64,000 bases of DNA from Odontocerum albicorne (GCA_949825065.1 OX463848.1:38258663-38322662); one strand, 5' to 3'. Shown: positions 10,811 through 22,638, counted from the first letter of the stretch. A program made the numbers and translations. The notes: generated by a model not told the origin, from the letters alone.

Positions 10811-10816
10811 AATAAA
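10811..10816 (+). promoter_or_regulatory. Polyadenylation-signal hexamer
   Basis: AATAAA lies 22 nt past the stop of the possible exon 10570-10789. The motif is common in AT-rich DNA; its position is what makes it worth noting. Confidence 0.3.
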
Positions 10817-11159
10817 CGTAGTTTAAAAAAAAACAGTTTATATAAATGCCACTTAAAATAAAGCCAAAATACGTACCAAATATATTTTCCTCGAAAGTTT
10901 ACGAAAATTGTTCTTGTAACTGATGCACTGACAATTTAGTATTTAAAATTCACACATGAAAATTATTATTTCATAAATAAAATTCAAACATTTACCACCA
11001 AAAACTCACTACAATTAATTGAAAAACATTCAATGTCAAGGTTGATATATAACGATTCAAAAGCAAGACTCGATTATATATTTTTAAAGTATACTTTTTT
11101 TATAAATTATTCAATAGCCATAGTTTTTTTTAATGTTGTCTATGGTAATTTCGAATGTG

Positions 11160-11410
11160 AAGGACGTTCGATTTTCAAATAGAGTTTTCCCGCGGCGAAC
11201 GAACGGCCGCGTACTTGACCGCCAAAAGAGCAATGGCTATGGAGAGATGTTTACCCTTTCAAGAACGCGATACAAATGTTAATGCCGAAGCAACGGTAGC
11301 TCAGTTTATACTTTCTCGATGGGCGGCAGCAAGAATGTGCATAGATGTGCCACTATTCGGTGCAGCCGGCGCTAAGAAAAGCGGCCTTGAAAATGTTATT
11401 ACCATTTATA
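11160..11410 (+). other. CpG-rich island with a short ORF
   Basis: G+C and CpG rise sharply here (for example CCCGCGGCGAACGAACGG). An open frame of 94 codons (11215-11499) covers it, but its last third is low-complexity and reaches into the LINE-C tail. No domain is recognised. A promoter-proximal island or an unknown exon are both possible. Confidence 0.25.
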
Positions 11411-11484
11411 CACTGTGTGCACTTATTGTCAAGCTTTGCCGACGACCTTTTTGTTTTCATGTTTCCCTTAATATTTTTTTAATA

Positions 11485-11870
11485 TATTTATTTATTTAAC
11501 ATTTCATCGTAAATCAATTTAGAGGGCTTATTACCAGGTGGTAATCTCTTTCAACTAACAAACTGAAAGTAAATAAACGAAGTAACATGGTTGTAAGAAA
11601 TATTCATGTGATTATTCACCATTACAAAATTTATGAACAAAATACATAATAAAAGTAAAAGTGAGATATCATAAATCAAAGGAAAAGAAAGGGATGTGGG
11701 AGAGGAAAGGAAAATCAAGAATGAAACACGTTATATTACTGACTTGAGTTTTTTTCTGTCCCTTTTTAAAGCATGCCAAGGACGGAGCGAACTTAACATT
11801 GGTTTGTTACTGGTTCCAGAGTATCACTGCATGTAAACAGTAAAAGGCGACGTAAAAAACTGGGAACTTA
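11485..11870 (-). mobile_element. LINE-C 3' end, truncated
   Basis: Minus orientation: ends in an A-rich AATAAATAAATA tail at 11485, preceded by the family hairpin region and 3' UTR (AACGTGTTTCATTC complement at 11729), then decayed C-terminal codons near GCATGCCAAGGACGGAGCG, the complement of the codons before the LINE-C stop. Compare with the plus-strand copy 32932-33571. Confidence 0.75.
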
Positions 11871-12313
11871 AAAAAAAAAGTATTAAAAAGTATTCCTTCA
11901 CCAATTGGTTATACCCAGAGTATGGCATTCTCTGTTACATCATTCAACCATCTCAGGTTTGGACTCACAACTTTCTTACGCCCATCGGATCCCTGAACAA
12001 AGCCTTATTTGCAAAATCAGTGTACTGCATGCGGTATAAGTACCCAAACCAGCACAGTCTAGCATTTTTTATAACTTTTGCTAAGCTAGCTTTGCCATAC
12101 AGAGTGTAGAGTTTTTGTTATGCCTCTGTCTCTACACGTTATCATAATTTGAACCATATACTCGTATTTTACGAAGAATTATTCTTTCAAACCCATCGAG
12201 AACTTTTCCGTCCCGTTTTGTAAATATCCAGATCTCTGGTAATTATGTTAACACAGGTTTTAAACGTGTTTTACAAAATTAGTTTCTTATTTTCGTGGAG
12301 AGCAGGTGAAACG

Positions 12314-12490
12314 TATTTATTTAACACTTCATTGTAAAACAATCTGGCTGACTTATTACCAATATCTTCCAGCCAATCATACAAAAGTAAATAAAGGAAT
12401 ACATTATAAAGTAACAACACTTAATAATAAATAAAAAGTAACAACAGTTACATGGTCGCAAAAACGATTGAAAACTTTATTCATTTGCGC
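12314..12490 (-). mobile_element. LINE-C extreme 3' end
   Basis: Only the terminal part is present: TATTTATTTAACACTTC, the complement of the hairpin region and part of the UTR. No coding sequence remains. Confidence 0.55.
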
Positions 12491-12499
12491 AAAATTAAA

Positions 12500-12705
12500 G
12501 ACATCCTTTGTGGCCCAGTTGGTAAGTGCCTGTTTTTGGACCGGTAGGTTGCGTGTTCAATTCCTGTTAGAACCCATATTTATTTTTAAAATAAGGATTT
12601 CAGTCTGGTTTTAGTTAAAACCTCTTAAACATCTTTCTGGTGATTTGGAAAAGATTACCACATATCAATAACCAGGTTGTACTATATTTAATTAAAGTAT
12701 AATTA
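12500..12705 (+). mobile_element. SINE-1 copy
   Basis: Head TTTGTGGCCCAGTTGGTAAG, B box GTGTTCAATTCC, AACCCATATTT linker, TCAGTCTGGTTT, a degraded hairpin (GATTACCACATATCAATAA) and an A-rich end. All SINE-1 parts are in order. Confidence 0.75.
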
Positions 12706-12952
12706 AAAAAAAACATGAACTACTTACATATTAAAAATAAAAGTGAGATGTCAATCAAAGACATTTATTTATTAAACTACATTTATTAATTATTTTTTTC
12801 AAGTTCCCCTAACTCGTACAAGGACCAAACAAGTATAAGGATAAAACAATTTAAAATTTTAATACTTATTTGATAAAAAAACAATGTTAAAAATATATAT
12901 ATATATGTTATATTTAAACATTATAACAAAATATGACATGTTAAATAATATT

Positions 12953-13567
12953 AAAAAAATATCCCACACTATGAAAATCTATGAGCGAATTGTAAACTCG
13001 AGAATCAGGAATTTTGTGGAAATACATGACAACCAGTGTGACTTCGTATCGGGAAAGTCAACAGTAGACGCTATTCAAACCATTAGACTCCTTGTCGAAA
13101 AACACTGTGATGCCAAGAAAGACCTTCATATGGTCTTCATCGATCTTGAAAAGGCATTTGACAGGGCCCCTAGAAGCCTAATTTGGGCAGCACTTAGAGC
13201 CCATAGTGTACCAGAGAAGTATGTACTTGCCATCCAGGACATGTACGATAACGTGACAACGCAAGTGAGGTGCACTTCGGGAACTTTTCCAGAATTTCCT
13301 GTAAAGGTGGGGGTACATCAAGGATCGGTACTCAGTCCGCTACTGTTCATCTTAGTCATGGACTATTTAACTAACCAGGAAATGAACAGTCTCCTAAAGA
13401 TCCTACTATTTGCAGACGATATCGTATTAATAAGTGAAAAACACGAAGACCTGCAAAATAGTCTGGAAAGATGGAGAAGAATCTTGGAGGACAATGGATT
13501 GAGACTGAGCAGAAAGAAAACAGAGTATCTGTGCCTACCATTCGAGAACACAAACTCCCTCCCATAA
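12953..13567 (+). pseudogene. LINE-B reverse transcriptase domain
   Basis: The protein would copy element RNA into DNA at a nicked target. Visible motifs in order: 'KIYERIVNSRIR', 'FIDLEKAFDRAPR' (catalytic Asp of palm motif A), 'GVHQGSVLSPLLF' and 'LLFADDIVLIS' with the catalytic FADD at 13409-13420, then 'RLSRKKTEYL'. These are hallmarks of RTE-clade non-LTR elements. The frame ends at a stop at 13565-13567; homology continues in another frame, so one frameshift lies between about 13540 and 13570. The 5' part and endonuclease are absent. Confidence 0.85.
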
Positions 13568-14185
13568 TGCAAATGGATGGAGAAACATTACCAAATTGTG
13601 ACTCCTTTAAGTATCTTGGGTCACTCATCCATAGCGATGGAAGATGTGCAGCAAAGGTAACACATAGAATTAGCGAGGGATGGATGAAGTTTAGATCAAT
13701 GACAGGAGTTCTATGTGATCCGAAAATGTCAGTAAAGTTAAAAGGAAAAGTATACCAAACGATTGTCAGACCCGCACTCCTCTATGGCTCCGAATGCTGG
13801 ACGATGTATAACTCTTACTCTAGGCAACTAGAAACTGCTGAAATGCGCATGCTAAGATGGTCAGCAGGTGTGTCCCTAAGAGACAAAATAAGAAGCTCAC
13901 GCATTCGTGGAAGCCTGGGTGTTACAGACATCAACAGCAAGATGGAGGAGAGGCGATTGAGATGGTATGGGCACGTTGGACGCAGAGCACCCGATCACAT
14001 TGTGAACCAGGCAATCTCCATGGATCTTCCTCGAATAACAACCAGAGGAAGACCAAAAAAATCATGGGTGGTGTAAAAAGATAACCTGATGCAGAGGCAC
14101 GGCCTGGGAGACGTAGTCCGGGACAGAAGAGCATACCACCTGAGGACGAGGAGAGCTGACCCCAACAGTCTTCGCAGACAATGAG
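13568..14185 (+). pseudogene. LINE-B C-terminal region
   Basis: Continuation of the reverse transcriptase protein after the frameshift: 'FKYLGSLIHSDGRC', 'LLYGSECWTM', 'RRLRWYGHVGRRAPDH' and 'GRPKKSW'. A stop at 14074-14076 (TAA) interrupts it. The relative at 22364-22638 has CAA at this codon, so a C-to-T change explains it. Beyond the stop the same frame continues with 'RTRRADPNSLRRQ'. Confidence 0.85.
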
Positions 14186-14240
14186 TTGGGATGGAGCCAG
14201 GGAGAGAGAGATAAATAATATAAAAAAAATGATTCAAGTA

Positions 14241-14498
14241 TTACACTAATTTAAGCGTTATTTTCCTGAAGGAGCTGAGTGACACATGAAACACGTCTAT
14301 ATGAGGACACACACGGTTAAAAAGTGTGATTGCTCTACCTACTGGCATATTCGAAGGGATGTGAGTTCGACTTATAGGTTGATAGAACAATCTATGGGTG
14401 CGTTGTCTTAGATAATTATCCGGAACATACAAACCAAGATTGTTCAGAACGGATCCAATCGAAGAGATCTTCGACTCTAATGCTCTGTATCTAAGCAT
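14241..14498 (-). pseudogene. LINE-E reverse-transcriptase C-terminus
   Basis: The 85-codon minus-strand frame has 'VPDNYLRQRTHRLFY', 'RTHIPSNMPVGRAITLFN' and 'IDVFHVSLSSFRK', the pattern at the extreme C-terminus of Jockey/CR1-type ORF2 proteins. A related but diverged piece is at 53854-54075. The catalytic domain is missing. Confidence 0.6.
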
Positions 14499-14602
14499 CC
14501 TCAGTAAGAAAACATTTGAATAAATCCAGGGATATTGTCACATGTTGAGACAACGGAGAAATCTTTTCTGAACCCCAACAATGGATTTTTTTAACCAGAA
14601 TA

Positions 14603-14822
14603 AAAGGACGATCTCCGTGGCCTAGCAGGTAAGACGTTTGTCTCCCAGCCCGGAGGTTGCGGGTTCAAATCCCACTTGAAATCATTTAAAAAAAGTATCC
14701 CAGTTTTGTTTTCACTTTAGACATCTTTAACATATATCTGGTTTATTGGAAAAGATTGCCACATGACAATAAGCCCGCCAGGTTGTACTATATACAACGA
14801 AAGTGTAACACAATTTAATATA
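14603..14822 (+). mobile_element. SINE-1, best-preserved copy
   Basis: tRNA-derived head with pol III A box (TGGCCTAGCAGG, 14618-14629) and B box (GGTTCAAATCC, 14662-14672); A-rich linker; TTTTCACTTTAGACATC; hairpin region GATTGCCACATGACAATAAG; GCCAGGTTGTACTATATAC; A-rich end. The tail half matches the LINE-C 3' end. Such elements are transcribed by RNA polymerase III and moved by a partner LINE. Confidence 0.85.
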
Positions 14823-15254
14823 AAGAAAAGAGGAGGGGGTTTAAGACTTGGAAGGAAAATCGGGAATGAAACACGGTACTTAAATAGGTAAACAAGTGTT
14901 CTTAATTTCACACAGGAAATCAAAATAGGCATAATTTTTCTAAACTCGAGTTCCTGGTGTTAATGGATAAATGAAGATTGCTCTGTCTAGATGGATTGGA
15001 ACTATCAGTCTAAATTTAATATAACATAATACCATATTAATCTCCCGCGTTTCACCGGGTAGACCACAACGTTTTACGATCATAATGGGAGCGCACATGT
15101 TAATATCATTTTAAATTGCTTGTAAATGTATAGCCAAGGTTATTTGTAATTTATTCGTTTATATGTATTTGGCTATAAAAAGAAAATCATATGCATTTGA
15201 GCCAAGGGCTAAACGAAAGTTTAAGGTAGAATTATTCTAAGATTATAATATTAC

Positions 15255-15545
15255 ATACATACCATCACGCCGTTACCCTGTCGGGGTGTGTAGACAGGAG
15301 AGATCACCAGACTTTCCTATCGCGACAGACATCTTTCGCCTCTTCTACATATTTTCATACAACTCTTACGATTTCGCTGACTTCTATCTTCCTTTTTTCA
15401 AATTATCATTTACTTGATCTAATCACACTTTTAATAGTCTTATTCTACCATAGCTTCCATTAGCATTTGCACTGTATATTTGTTTTGTAAGTCTTTTTCC
15501 TTCATTCGTTCTACATGTCCAAACCGTCTGATAGTCTTAATCTTA
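15255..15545 (-). mobile_element. LINE-A 3' end, decayed
   Basis: Complement of ACGCCGTTACCCTGTCGGGG marks the terminal codons, and the complement of TTCGTTCTACATGTCCAAAC encodes the 'FGHV.R' block. Frame is broken in several places. Confidence 0.6.
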
Positions 15546-15569
15546 CTTAAGTCATAAAATTATAAATAT

Positions 15570-16222
15570 TTTATTTATTTTATTTATTTATTATTACACA
15601 TGACAAGAAATATACACAATTTGCGAAAAAACAACAGATAATTTGATTTGGACATAGAATTTTAATGGATCTGGGTTTTTTGCCTTTCATTTGTCGTATC
15701 CCCAGTAAACTAGGCTTTTGCCTGTATCTCACTGAGGATATTAAGCATGAAAAAATAAATCGATACGAGTACTTCTTTCCGATTTTTGATTACACAAAAA
15801 CAAAACCCCGTTGCACGCTCTCATCAACCTGACAAACAGTGACACTCAACTACAACTGGAAACATCTTGCGAAATTCAACTCCTCACACATCATCACTCC
15901 AGAAAGACCAAAAATATTCATCCCACAATATACCGCACACAATCATAAGAATAAAAATTAAAATTAAAACAAAAAATACACAGAAACACAAATACAAAAA
16001 CAACCAAAATTAAAACAACAAGAAGAAACCCACACTCACGAACTCACACAAATCCTTTCCACTCGTCATTCATCCTGAAAGCCCAAGTACTCGAAATCCT
16101 GTCGCAATAACAACCACGCTCCGATCGACTGTCGAAATGGTTTTCCTACCTTTACCTTTATTGAAGTCAGCAAGCCATTGTATGTAATGGGAGCCAAATA
16201 AGCATAATACCTTTGGGCAAAA
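15570..16222 (-). mobile_element. LINE-D 3' end, truncated
   Basis: Same 3' UTR as the longer copy at 27779-31117, including TCCCCAGTAAACTAGGC and TATCTCACTGAGGATATT, and ending at the coding end that spells 'LAPI..NGL' on the minus strand near 16170-16200. It is inverted relative to 18250-18838. Confidence 0.8.
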
Positions 16223-16274
16223 TCAATTATATGTTTGTTTTATAAACAATATCAATTGTATGTTTGTTTTATAA

Positions 16275-16600
16275 ACATATATTTACGCCATTTCCCTGTT
16301 GAGGTTGACAGAGAGGACAGAGCGCCAAACTTCCACGACATACTTTCTTCGTCTCTTCTACATTCATAAATATTCAATACAATTCATTTTGTTTCCCTTA
16401 TATATATATTATCTTTCCTTCTTTAAAAGTGTCATTCGTTTGGTCCAATCATGTTTTTTATGGTCGATATATACCACAATTCCATTCACACTTGCATTTC
16501 AATTTACTTAGTTAGTCTTCCGCCGATCCATCCGTTATATGACCTCCATTACTGTGAGTGTTTAATACTTATTTTACACCCAAATGTTTTGGGATTATTC
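16275..16600 (-). mobile_element. LINE-A 3' end, decayed
   Basis: Begins with the complement of the terminal codons at TTTCCCTGTTGAGGTTGACA and TTCTTCGTCTCTTCTACATT. Short broken reading frames only. Confidence 0.5.
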
Positions 16601-16609
16601 CACACCCAA

Positions 16610-18240
16610 AAATTTAAGTTTGGTTACTTAACAAGGTTCATGTTACCTTTCTGTGTATGGGAGTATCGTCATAACGTACGATGGTGAATTTTGAATAATT
16701 TGATTGCTTCAGGGACTCTAAAAGCAATGATTCGATTTATGTAGCAAAAAATACTGTTGTTTTCAATTTATATGCCTTAACAAGTCCACATTGCTGATAA
16801 TTCCATGAATTAATTAACCAATAAACCTTACAATTAACTACTAAGCATTTTCTATGACAAATGCAGTTAAGGTTATAACTCAAACGATAAATAAAAAAAT
16901 AAAAACTAACATTGCATTACGGGTGATACTTAAAAGAAAGTTGTACAAAAATGTTTGAGATTTTTATGTTCAGTTCTGTGGAATTTATTATAATGATTTA
17001 AATGTTATAATATAATTATGGCATGAAATATTGCCTTAAGTACCTTTTTTTTATTTATAAAAGGTTGCGTCAATAATGAAGCGATAACAAAAAAAAAATA
17101 CAAAGTCCAAACTAAAATTTTAAATACGAGTAAAACTTGTACAAGTTCATCCAACCGTTACAGCTGGTAATGCTTTAATGAGTTTTTTTTATTGGAGGCG
17201 CCGGTACTAAGAATACTTCTTCATCTTCCTTAAAAATACTCTCCTCTACGAAAATTGGCGATCATTGTGGAGGTTATCGTGATCTTTGAGGAAGAATATC
17301 TTAATTAAGGTATAGTGCCACAATGAAACCACTCCCGTAAGTTATTCAACCAGTAGACGCTTTTTCTTTCTTCTACTCTGAATACGTGCTTTCTGCTCTG
17401 AAGTTTCCCCTGAAATATCAGTTGAAGGATTTCATATATTTCAATACATTCTCACTTTTTTATGAAATATAATACTTGCTTAACTGTATTGATCAATTTT
17501 AAAACGTCAAAATTACGGACTTTGTCTAGAGACGAGATTCAATATTCTTCTATGACATCAAATTTAAATGCTTGGCTATATTCACGGAAACCTTAAAAGT
17601 ATAGCTCAATATTTGATATTTTATTCTACAAATAATGCAACATTGGTGTGAATTCGGTTATTAAATGATACTTAAGAAATTAGTATTATTTTTTATTATT
17701 TTATCACTAATCGCATACGTTTTTTTTTCATAAAATCAAACGATCTTATCATTATTTGCCGTGAGAACAGACAAAGTGGCATAAACAACAAATGTGGGTC
17801 ATTCAGACCAAAAAGCATAATAAAATCAGAATATCTGTAATTGTCTATGGTGTCGGTAAGCCTTTATTGTAACAATAATAATCTAACAGTTCTTCTGGCG
17901 CTTAACAGACCACACAAATCGGTCTCATAAATACTTTCTGAAGCTAGAAATTAATGACTAACTGTTTGAATTTCCACTAGCTTTGAATAAAAAAACCTTT
18001 ATTTAATATATATTGACCTATCCGACACTGAACTATGAAAATTAAAACAGGGGCCGGTACAGGGTATAAAGTTATCCTATTTGATTTGTTTTTATCAATA
18101 ATATTCGTAATATTTTTGTCAACGTTGATAAAAACCAGGAACTTAATTATTAAAGTAATTGAAAATATCAATAAAATATACGTCATCTTCTTATAGATAT
18201 AGCAATTTTAGTAAACTCTTCACAAATCAGAATTCCTAAA
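16610..18240. other. No recognisable feature
   Basis: AT-rich sequence without a coding frame, RNA gene or repeat family that I can name. The minus ORF at 17977-18186 is short and without motif. Confidence 0.5.
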
Positions 18241-18249
18241 AAATAAACC

Positions 18250-18838
18250 AGGCACCGGGAAAGGTTGTTTTTTGATTCCATTTAAATCCATGAAAACCAT
18301 TTAGACAGTCGATCGGAGCGTTGTTGTTATTGCGACAGGATTTTGAGTACTTGGGCTTTCAGGATGAATGACGAGTGGGAAAGATTTGTGTGGGCTCGTG
18401 AGTGTGGGTTTCTTCTTGTTGTTTTAATTTTTGTATTTGTGTTTCTGTGTATTTTTGTTTTTATTTTTATTCTTATGATTGTGTGCGGTATATTGTGGGA
18501 TGAATATTTTTGGTCTTTCTGGAGTGATGATGTGTGAGGAGTTTGATTCCGCATGATGTTTCCAGTTGTAATTGAGTGTCACTGTTTGTCAGGTTGATGA
18601 GAACGTGCAACTGGGTTTAGTTTTTGTGTAATCAAAAATCGGAAAGAAGTATCGATTTATTTTTTCATGCTAAATATCCTCAGTGAGATACAGGTAAAAA
18701 CCTAGTTTACCGGGGATACGACAAATGAAAGGCAACAAACCCAGATCCTTTAAAATTATATGTCCAAATTAAATTACCTGTTGTTTTTTTGCAAATTATG
18801 TATATTTCTTGTCATGTGTAATAATAAATAAAATAAAT
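18250..18838 (+). mobile_element. LINE-D 3' UTR copy, plus orientation
   Basis: Matches 15570-16222 and 27779-28300 in reverse complement: GGCTTTCAGGATGAATGACG, then AAATATCCTCAGTGAGATAC and CTTGTCATGTGTAATAATAA, ending in AATAAAATAAA. ORFs on both strands inside it are UTR coincidences. Confidence 0.8.
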
Positions 18839-18861
18839 TCCGATCGGGTCTTAAAGTATTA

Positions 18862-18930
18862 AAACAAAGTAGCCTTGTTGGTAAAGCACCTGTCTTTCAA
18901 CCTGAAGATTGACCCATTGGTTCATATAGT
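18862..18930 (+). mobile_element. SINE-1 head fragment
   Basis: GTAGCCTTGTTGGTAAAGCA matches the A-box end; the B-box region is degraded (CATTGGTTCATATAG). The tail is absent. Confidence 0.4.
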
Positions 18931-18939
18931 CCGGAAAAC

Positions 18940-19585
18940 GGAATCGCCCACTAAGGGCTCGAAGAATTGAACGCCAATCTTAAACCATACATTTGTGTTA
19001 CGATAGAGAGAGAATAATAATAAGAAAGAAAAAATTGTATAGCATAGTTTAGAGAGCAAACTCTCCTGGGGAAGGGCGCTCCAACTTGGGACTTGAACAC
19101 ACTATTATTGACACTGACACGATGATACAAGTCTCGAAAAAATATATTGTTGAGAGACAAGTATTTATATGGAGTTCCAGCAATTAAGACTCTTTTGTTC
19201 TCCTTATATTCAAAGTATTCGTCTCCAGCACAACATTTTGAATTTAGTTTAGTACAATAGTTTAAATTATTTTTGATGAGCTCTGTTATCTGGTCAGTAT
19301 GTTTACATGTGATGGGCGAGCTGAAAGAGAAATTGAAATAAGGGTAGTGACAAAGAACAAGGTAAACGGAGGACTTAATGTCAAATACAACAACCGCACA
19401 ATATCAACGGTAGTTTAGCGGATGTCCTTATTGGACGCGCTGATGATTTTGATTGTTTGGTATTTAAAATAAAATACGTCGATTAGCAATGCGGAAAGTG
19501 AGAGTGAATAATCAATGAATAGTAAACAGTGATGAATGGTCAAATGATTAATAATAAGTGATCTTTATTTATCGATAAGTAGGTA
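18940..19585. other. No recognisable feature
   Basis: A stretch at 19040-19110 is slightly richer in GC, but carries no motif that I can name. The small ORFs have no support. Confidence 0.45.
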
Positions 19586-19589
19586 TATA

Positions 19590-19880
19590 TACATTTCAGA
19601 ACGGGGCGCGTGAGTGCGCCCGCAATATATTTTTATCTCACTCCTGTGCGTGCAGAGGTGGTCGCAGACGTTGCGAATAATATTGTGGGTAGGTAATTTG
19701 TTGGCGAAAACGACGAGACGGCGCGATGCGTTCTCTTTCTACTGTGGAATGTATCGTAAATAGTATTTGCGCGTAAACAATATCAATGTTCTGGTATGCG
19801 ACCTTTGGACATGTCCGAAGGTCGTTTCGTCGGTCGTTGACCGTGCGTGTTGACAATATTCAGGGACGACTGTAGTCCCT
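19590..19880. other. CpG-rich island
   Basis: Locally rich in CpG (GGCGCGTGAGTGCGCCCGC and CGAAAACGACGAGACGGCGC). It has a weak resemblance to the CpG-rich core of the piggyBac-like MITEs (ATATT..ATCTCACTC.TG and GGTATGCGAC), which could be chance. No convincing ORF. Confidence 0.3.
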
Positions 19881-19904
19881 ACAGTAGCAAAAATGACAAC
19901 ACAA

Positions 19905-20370
19905 TTTAGTGTGTTGGTTCTCACTTTGATGTATAGAAGTGACACTTGGACTTGTCAGAAGAAGAATAAGAGTAAGATTAATGCTGTGGAGATGCGTGCA
20001 CTAAGGAAAATTAGTGGAGTGTCAATGTATGAAAGAAGGCGGAATTAAGACATCAAAAATAAATGCATGGATATAATGAATGTTTTAAGTAAGATGAAGA
20101 AAGGTGCTTTAATATGGTTTGGACATGTGAAGAGAATGAATGAATAATGAAATAATGATGAAGCGAATATACAAGTCAGAAGTGCAACATGTGCGTGGAT
20201 AAGGTAGATTGAAGAAAACGTGGCCGTGAAAATGAAGTGAGAAACATGAATAATAGAAGTGTCTATATGGCGAGATGTAATGCTGAGAAGGAGAGGGTTG
20301 TATGCTTGAATAGAAAAACTTGGAGATCTGTTCTCTCTGCCTACCCTGCAAAAGAGATTGCGTGATGATA
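19905..20370 (+). mobile_element. LINE-A 3' end, plus strand
   Basis: Translation shows 'SDTWTCQKKNKSKINAVEM', 'RALRKISGVSMYERRRN', then after stops 'GALIWFGHVKRMNE' and 'WRSVLSAYPAKEIA' in another frame. The order is diagnostic for the C-terminus of an insect RTE-like ORF. It is a pseudogene. Confidence 0.75.
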
Positions 20371-20374
20371 TGTA

Positions 20375-20950
20375 TATATGTACATGACCCTCAATATGCT
20401 TGGATGCTACTGTGGCTATCAGACAGGATTTCTACTTCTCAGGGTATCGGGGTATGAACCGACCTGGATGGAGGTATTTTATGGTAACTCAGTGTTCTTG
20501 ACGGAACGTATATGGTGATGACGATGGTGAATGTCTTATGGCACGTATCATAATGAAAGTATTTAAAATTCCAATATTTTTTCGATATTAATTCTTAAAA
20601 ATGGAGGATTGCGAAACCATCAGTAATGATAATCCCCGAAAGAATTTAGAAAGCAAACCTTAATCCCGTAGACATTTTCCAGATAAACGATTTCAAAACT
20701 TCATTTCTGTCAAGATGACCCTCATATAGAGCTTTAGTGTGATAAACTACTTCCCTGCAGGTTATTCTACATCCCACAAACTCACTTTAATGGATGACGC
20801 CCAATGCTTCAAGGTATCTCATTCCATCATCAAAGAATCAGTCGTTCTTGATTCCAGTATTTGATTGGCATTATATTTTTCTGTTCCTTTCGTTCATTAA
20901 TAATTATTTCTTTATTTTCTTTATGTTCATATTTTGTATTCATGCTCAAA
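20375..20950. other. Unassigned stretch
   Basis: About 20400-20470 has a faint tRNA-like look (TGTGGCTATCAGACAGG, then GGGGTATGAACCGACC) but no supported SINE structure. The rest is AT-rich without signal. Confidence 0.35.
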
Positions 20951-20954
20951 TATT

Positions 20955-21597
20955 GTATATTAAAGTATCTGGGCTCACTCATTCACAAAGACGGAGAGTG
21001 CGCAGCGGATATTGACTATATAATAGGTGTGGGATGGATGAAATTCAGATCGGTAACAGGAGTCTTGTGTGACCCAAAAATGCCTATAAACTAAAAGGAA
21101 AGGTATACCAGACTATCGTTGATACGCGATTATGTATGGCTCAGAATACTGGACTATGTGCAGAATAATGGAGTATGTGCAGAATAATGGAGTATGTGCA
21201 GCTCCTACTTTAGGCAACTTGAAACAGCAAAAATGCGAATGCTTAGGTAGTCGGCAGGAGTATTACTAAAATATAAAATTAAGAGCGCACGCATTCGTGG
21301 TAGTCTGGGGGTCACTGACATAAACAGTAAGCTGGAAGAGCGACAGCTGAGATAGTACGGCACATAAGACGGAGACCACCAGACCATACGGTAAATCAGG
21401 CAATGTCTGTGGATCTTCCACGACAGCCGTCCAAAGGAAGACGAAAGAACTCCTGGATAACTCAATGCTCCAAAACCCTGCAGAGAAACAGCCCAGATGA
21501 AAGCTACACCCAGAACCAAAGAACATACAGCCTGAGAACGAGAAGAGCCGACCCCAACAATGAGTTGGGACAGTGCCAGGAAGAAGAAGATTAAATA
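20955..21597 (+). mobile_element. LINE-B C-terminal fragment, decayed
   Basis: Translation includes 'KYLGSLIHKDGECAAD', 'GWMKFRSVTGVLCDPKM' and, after several frame changes, 'LRTRRADPNNELGQ' close to the 3' end. It aligns with 13600-14200 of the better copy. A 19-bp unit is present three times at 21143-21199, where the better copy has one. Confidence 0.8.
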
Positions 21598-21999
21598 TTG
21601 TATATTTGGCGGGCTTATTGTTATACAGCAATTTCTTTCAAGCAAGTGGCTCATCTTCGATACACTACGATTTCGTAGACAAAAATTCCCGTACAATCAC
21701 AACTGCCAAAATGTCAATCTTGAGTTTCTCCTCCACGTTGACAATGTGATCTTCTGTGAGAGAATAGCTTAATACTGGACCTGCACTCCCTCCCGCAGAC
21801 ATCATAAACATGTAGATCCCGCTGAGCTACCTGGTAACGTTGACGCATGTTCGCAGCACGCTGACTGTTTTTCGTACGTATGGTACCTTTCAACAAACGA
21901 ACAAAATTGACTGCTTAAGTGCAATGGGACTCAAATTTTTTTAGTGTCATTAGGAAACAAACCCCCAGATGGAAGACACACATAGTTATAATCACGCTG

Positions 22000-22150
22000 T
22001 GCCACTTGCGGGGTAGGCGGAGAAAACAGGTATCAAACACACAACTTTCGCCACCTCCACACACATAAACATGGTCATGCAAAATATTATATTTTTAATA
22101 TTTCTCACATTATCTTCTATTAAAACCTAGTCCACTTGATCCAGGCAAAC
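22000..22150 (-). mobile_element. LINE-A 3' end, short and weak
   Basis: The complement of TGCCACTTGCGGGGTAGGCG resembles the terminal codons, and AACCTAGTCCACTTGATCC the upstream block seen at 43070-43100. Little else survives. Confidence 0.35.
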
Positions 22151-22363
22151 GACAATAAATTATATATTTGTCGTTAAAAACAAATGTCAATTTTGTTTAA
22201 AACTCCTTGACAGTTGTCTACACGTTTAAAATATTAGAATTTTCAAATGTTATGGATATCACTCTGAAAATGAAAGCTGTATTTTGATGAAACCGTCGAC
22301 TATCATTTAAGCCAACTTAATATTCGAAACATCAAATAACATATGATAAAAAGTAAAATTGCT

Positions 22364-22638
22364 TCTTATTTTTTCTTCTCTCAGGCTCCATTCCAACTCA
22401 CTGTCTGCGAAGACTGTTGGGGTCAGCTCTCCTCGTTCTCAGGTTGTATGCTCTTCTGTCCCGGACTACGTCCCCCAGACCTTGCCTCTGCATTAGGTTA
22501 TCTTTTTGCACCATCCACAAATTCTTTGGTCTTCCTCTGGTTGTTATTCGAGGAAGATCCATGGAGATTGCCTGGTTCACAATGTGATCGGATGCTCTGC
22601 GTCCAACGTGCCCATACCATCTCAATCGTCTCTCCTCC
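22364..22638 (-). mobile_element. LINE-B insertion, 5'-truncated, with 18-bp target duplication
   Basis: ATAAAAAGTAAAATTGCT occurs at 22346-22363 and identically at 22639-22656. Between them is only the last part of LINE-B ORF2, on the minus strand: 'RRLRWYGHVGRRASDH', 'RPKNLWMVQKDNLMQ', 'RTRRADPNSLRRQ'. The frame is open over 80 codons. The intact duplication and open frame indicate a younger insertion than its relatives here. Confidence 0.92.

Larger units (their letters stand above)
12950..14215 (+). mobile_element. LINE-B (RTE/BovB-like), 5'-truncated, best copy
   Basis: Carries most of the reverse-transcriptase domain and the whole C-terminal region of an RTE-type ORF2, ending in GGGATGGAGCCAGGGAGAG and an A-rich tail. 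The endonuclease domain is missing, consistent with 5' truncation during target-primed reverse transcription. Other copies: 20955-21597 (+) and 22364-22638 (-). Confidence 0.85.

Noticed and set aside
18327..18554. ORFs on both strands, with a similar one at 28069-28257
   Set aside because: They fall in the shared LINE-D 3' UTR, downstream of the coding end.
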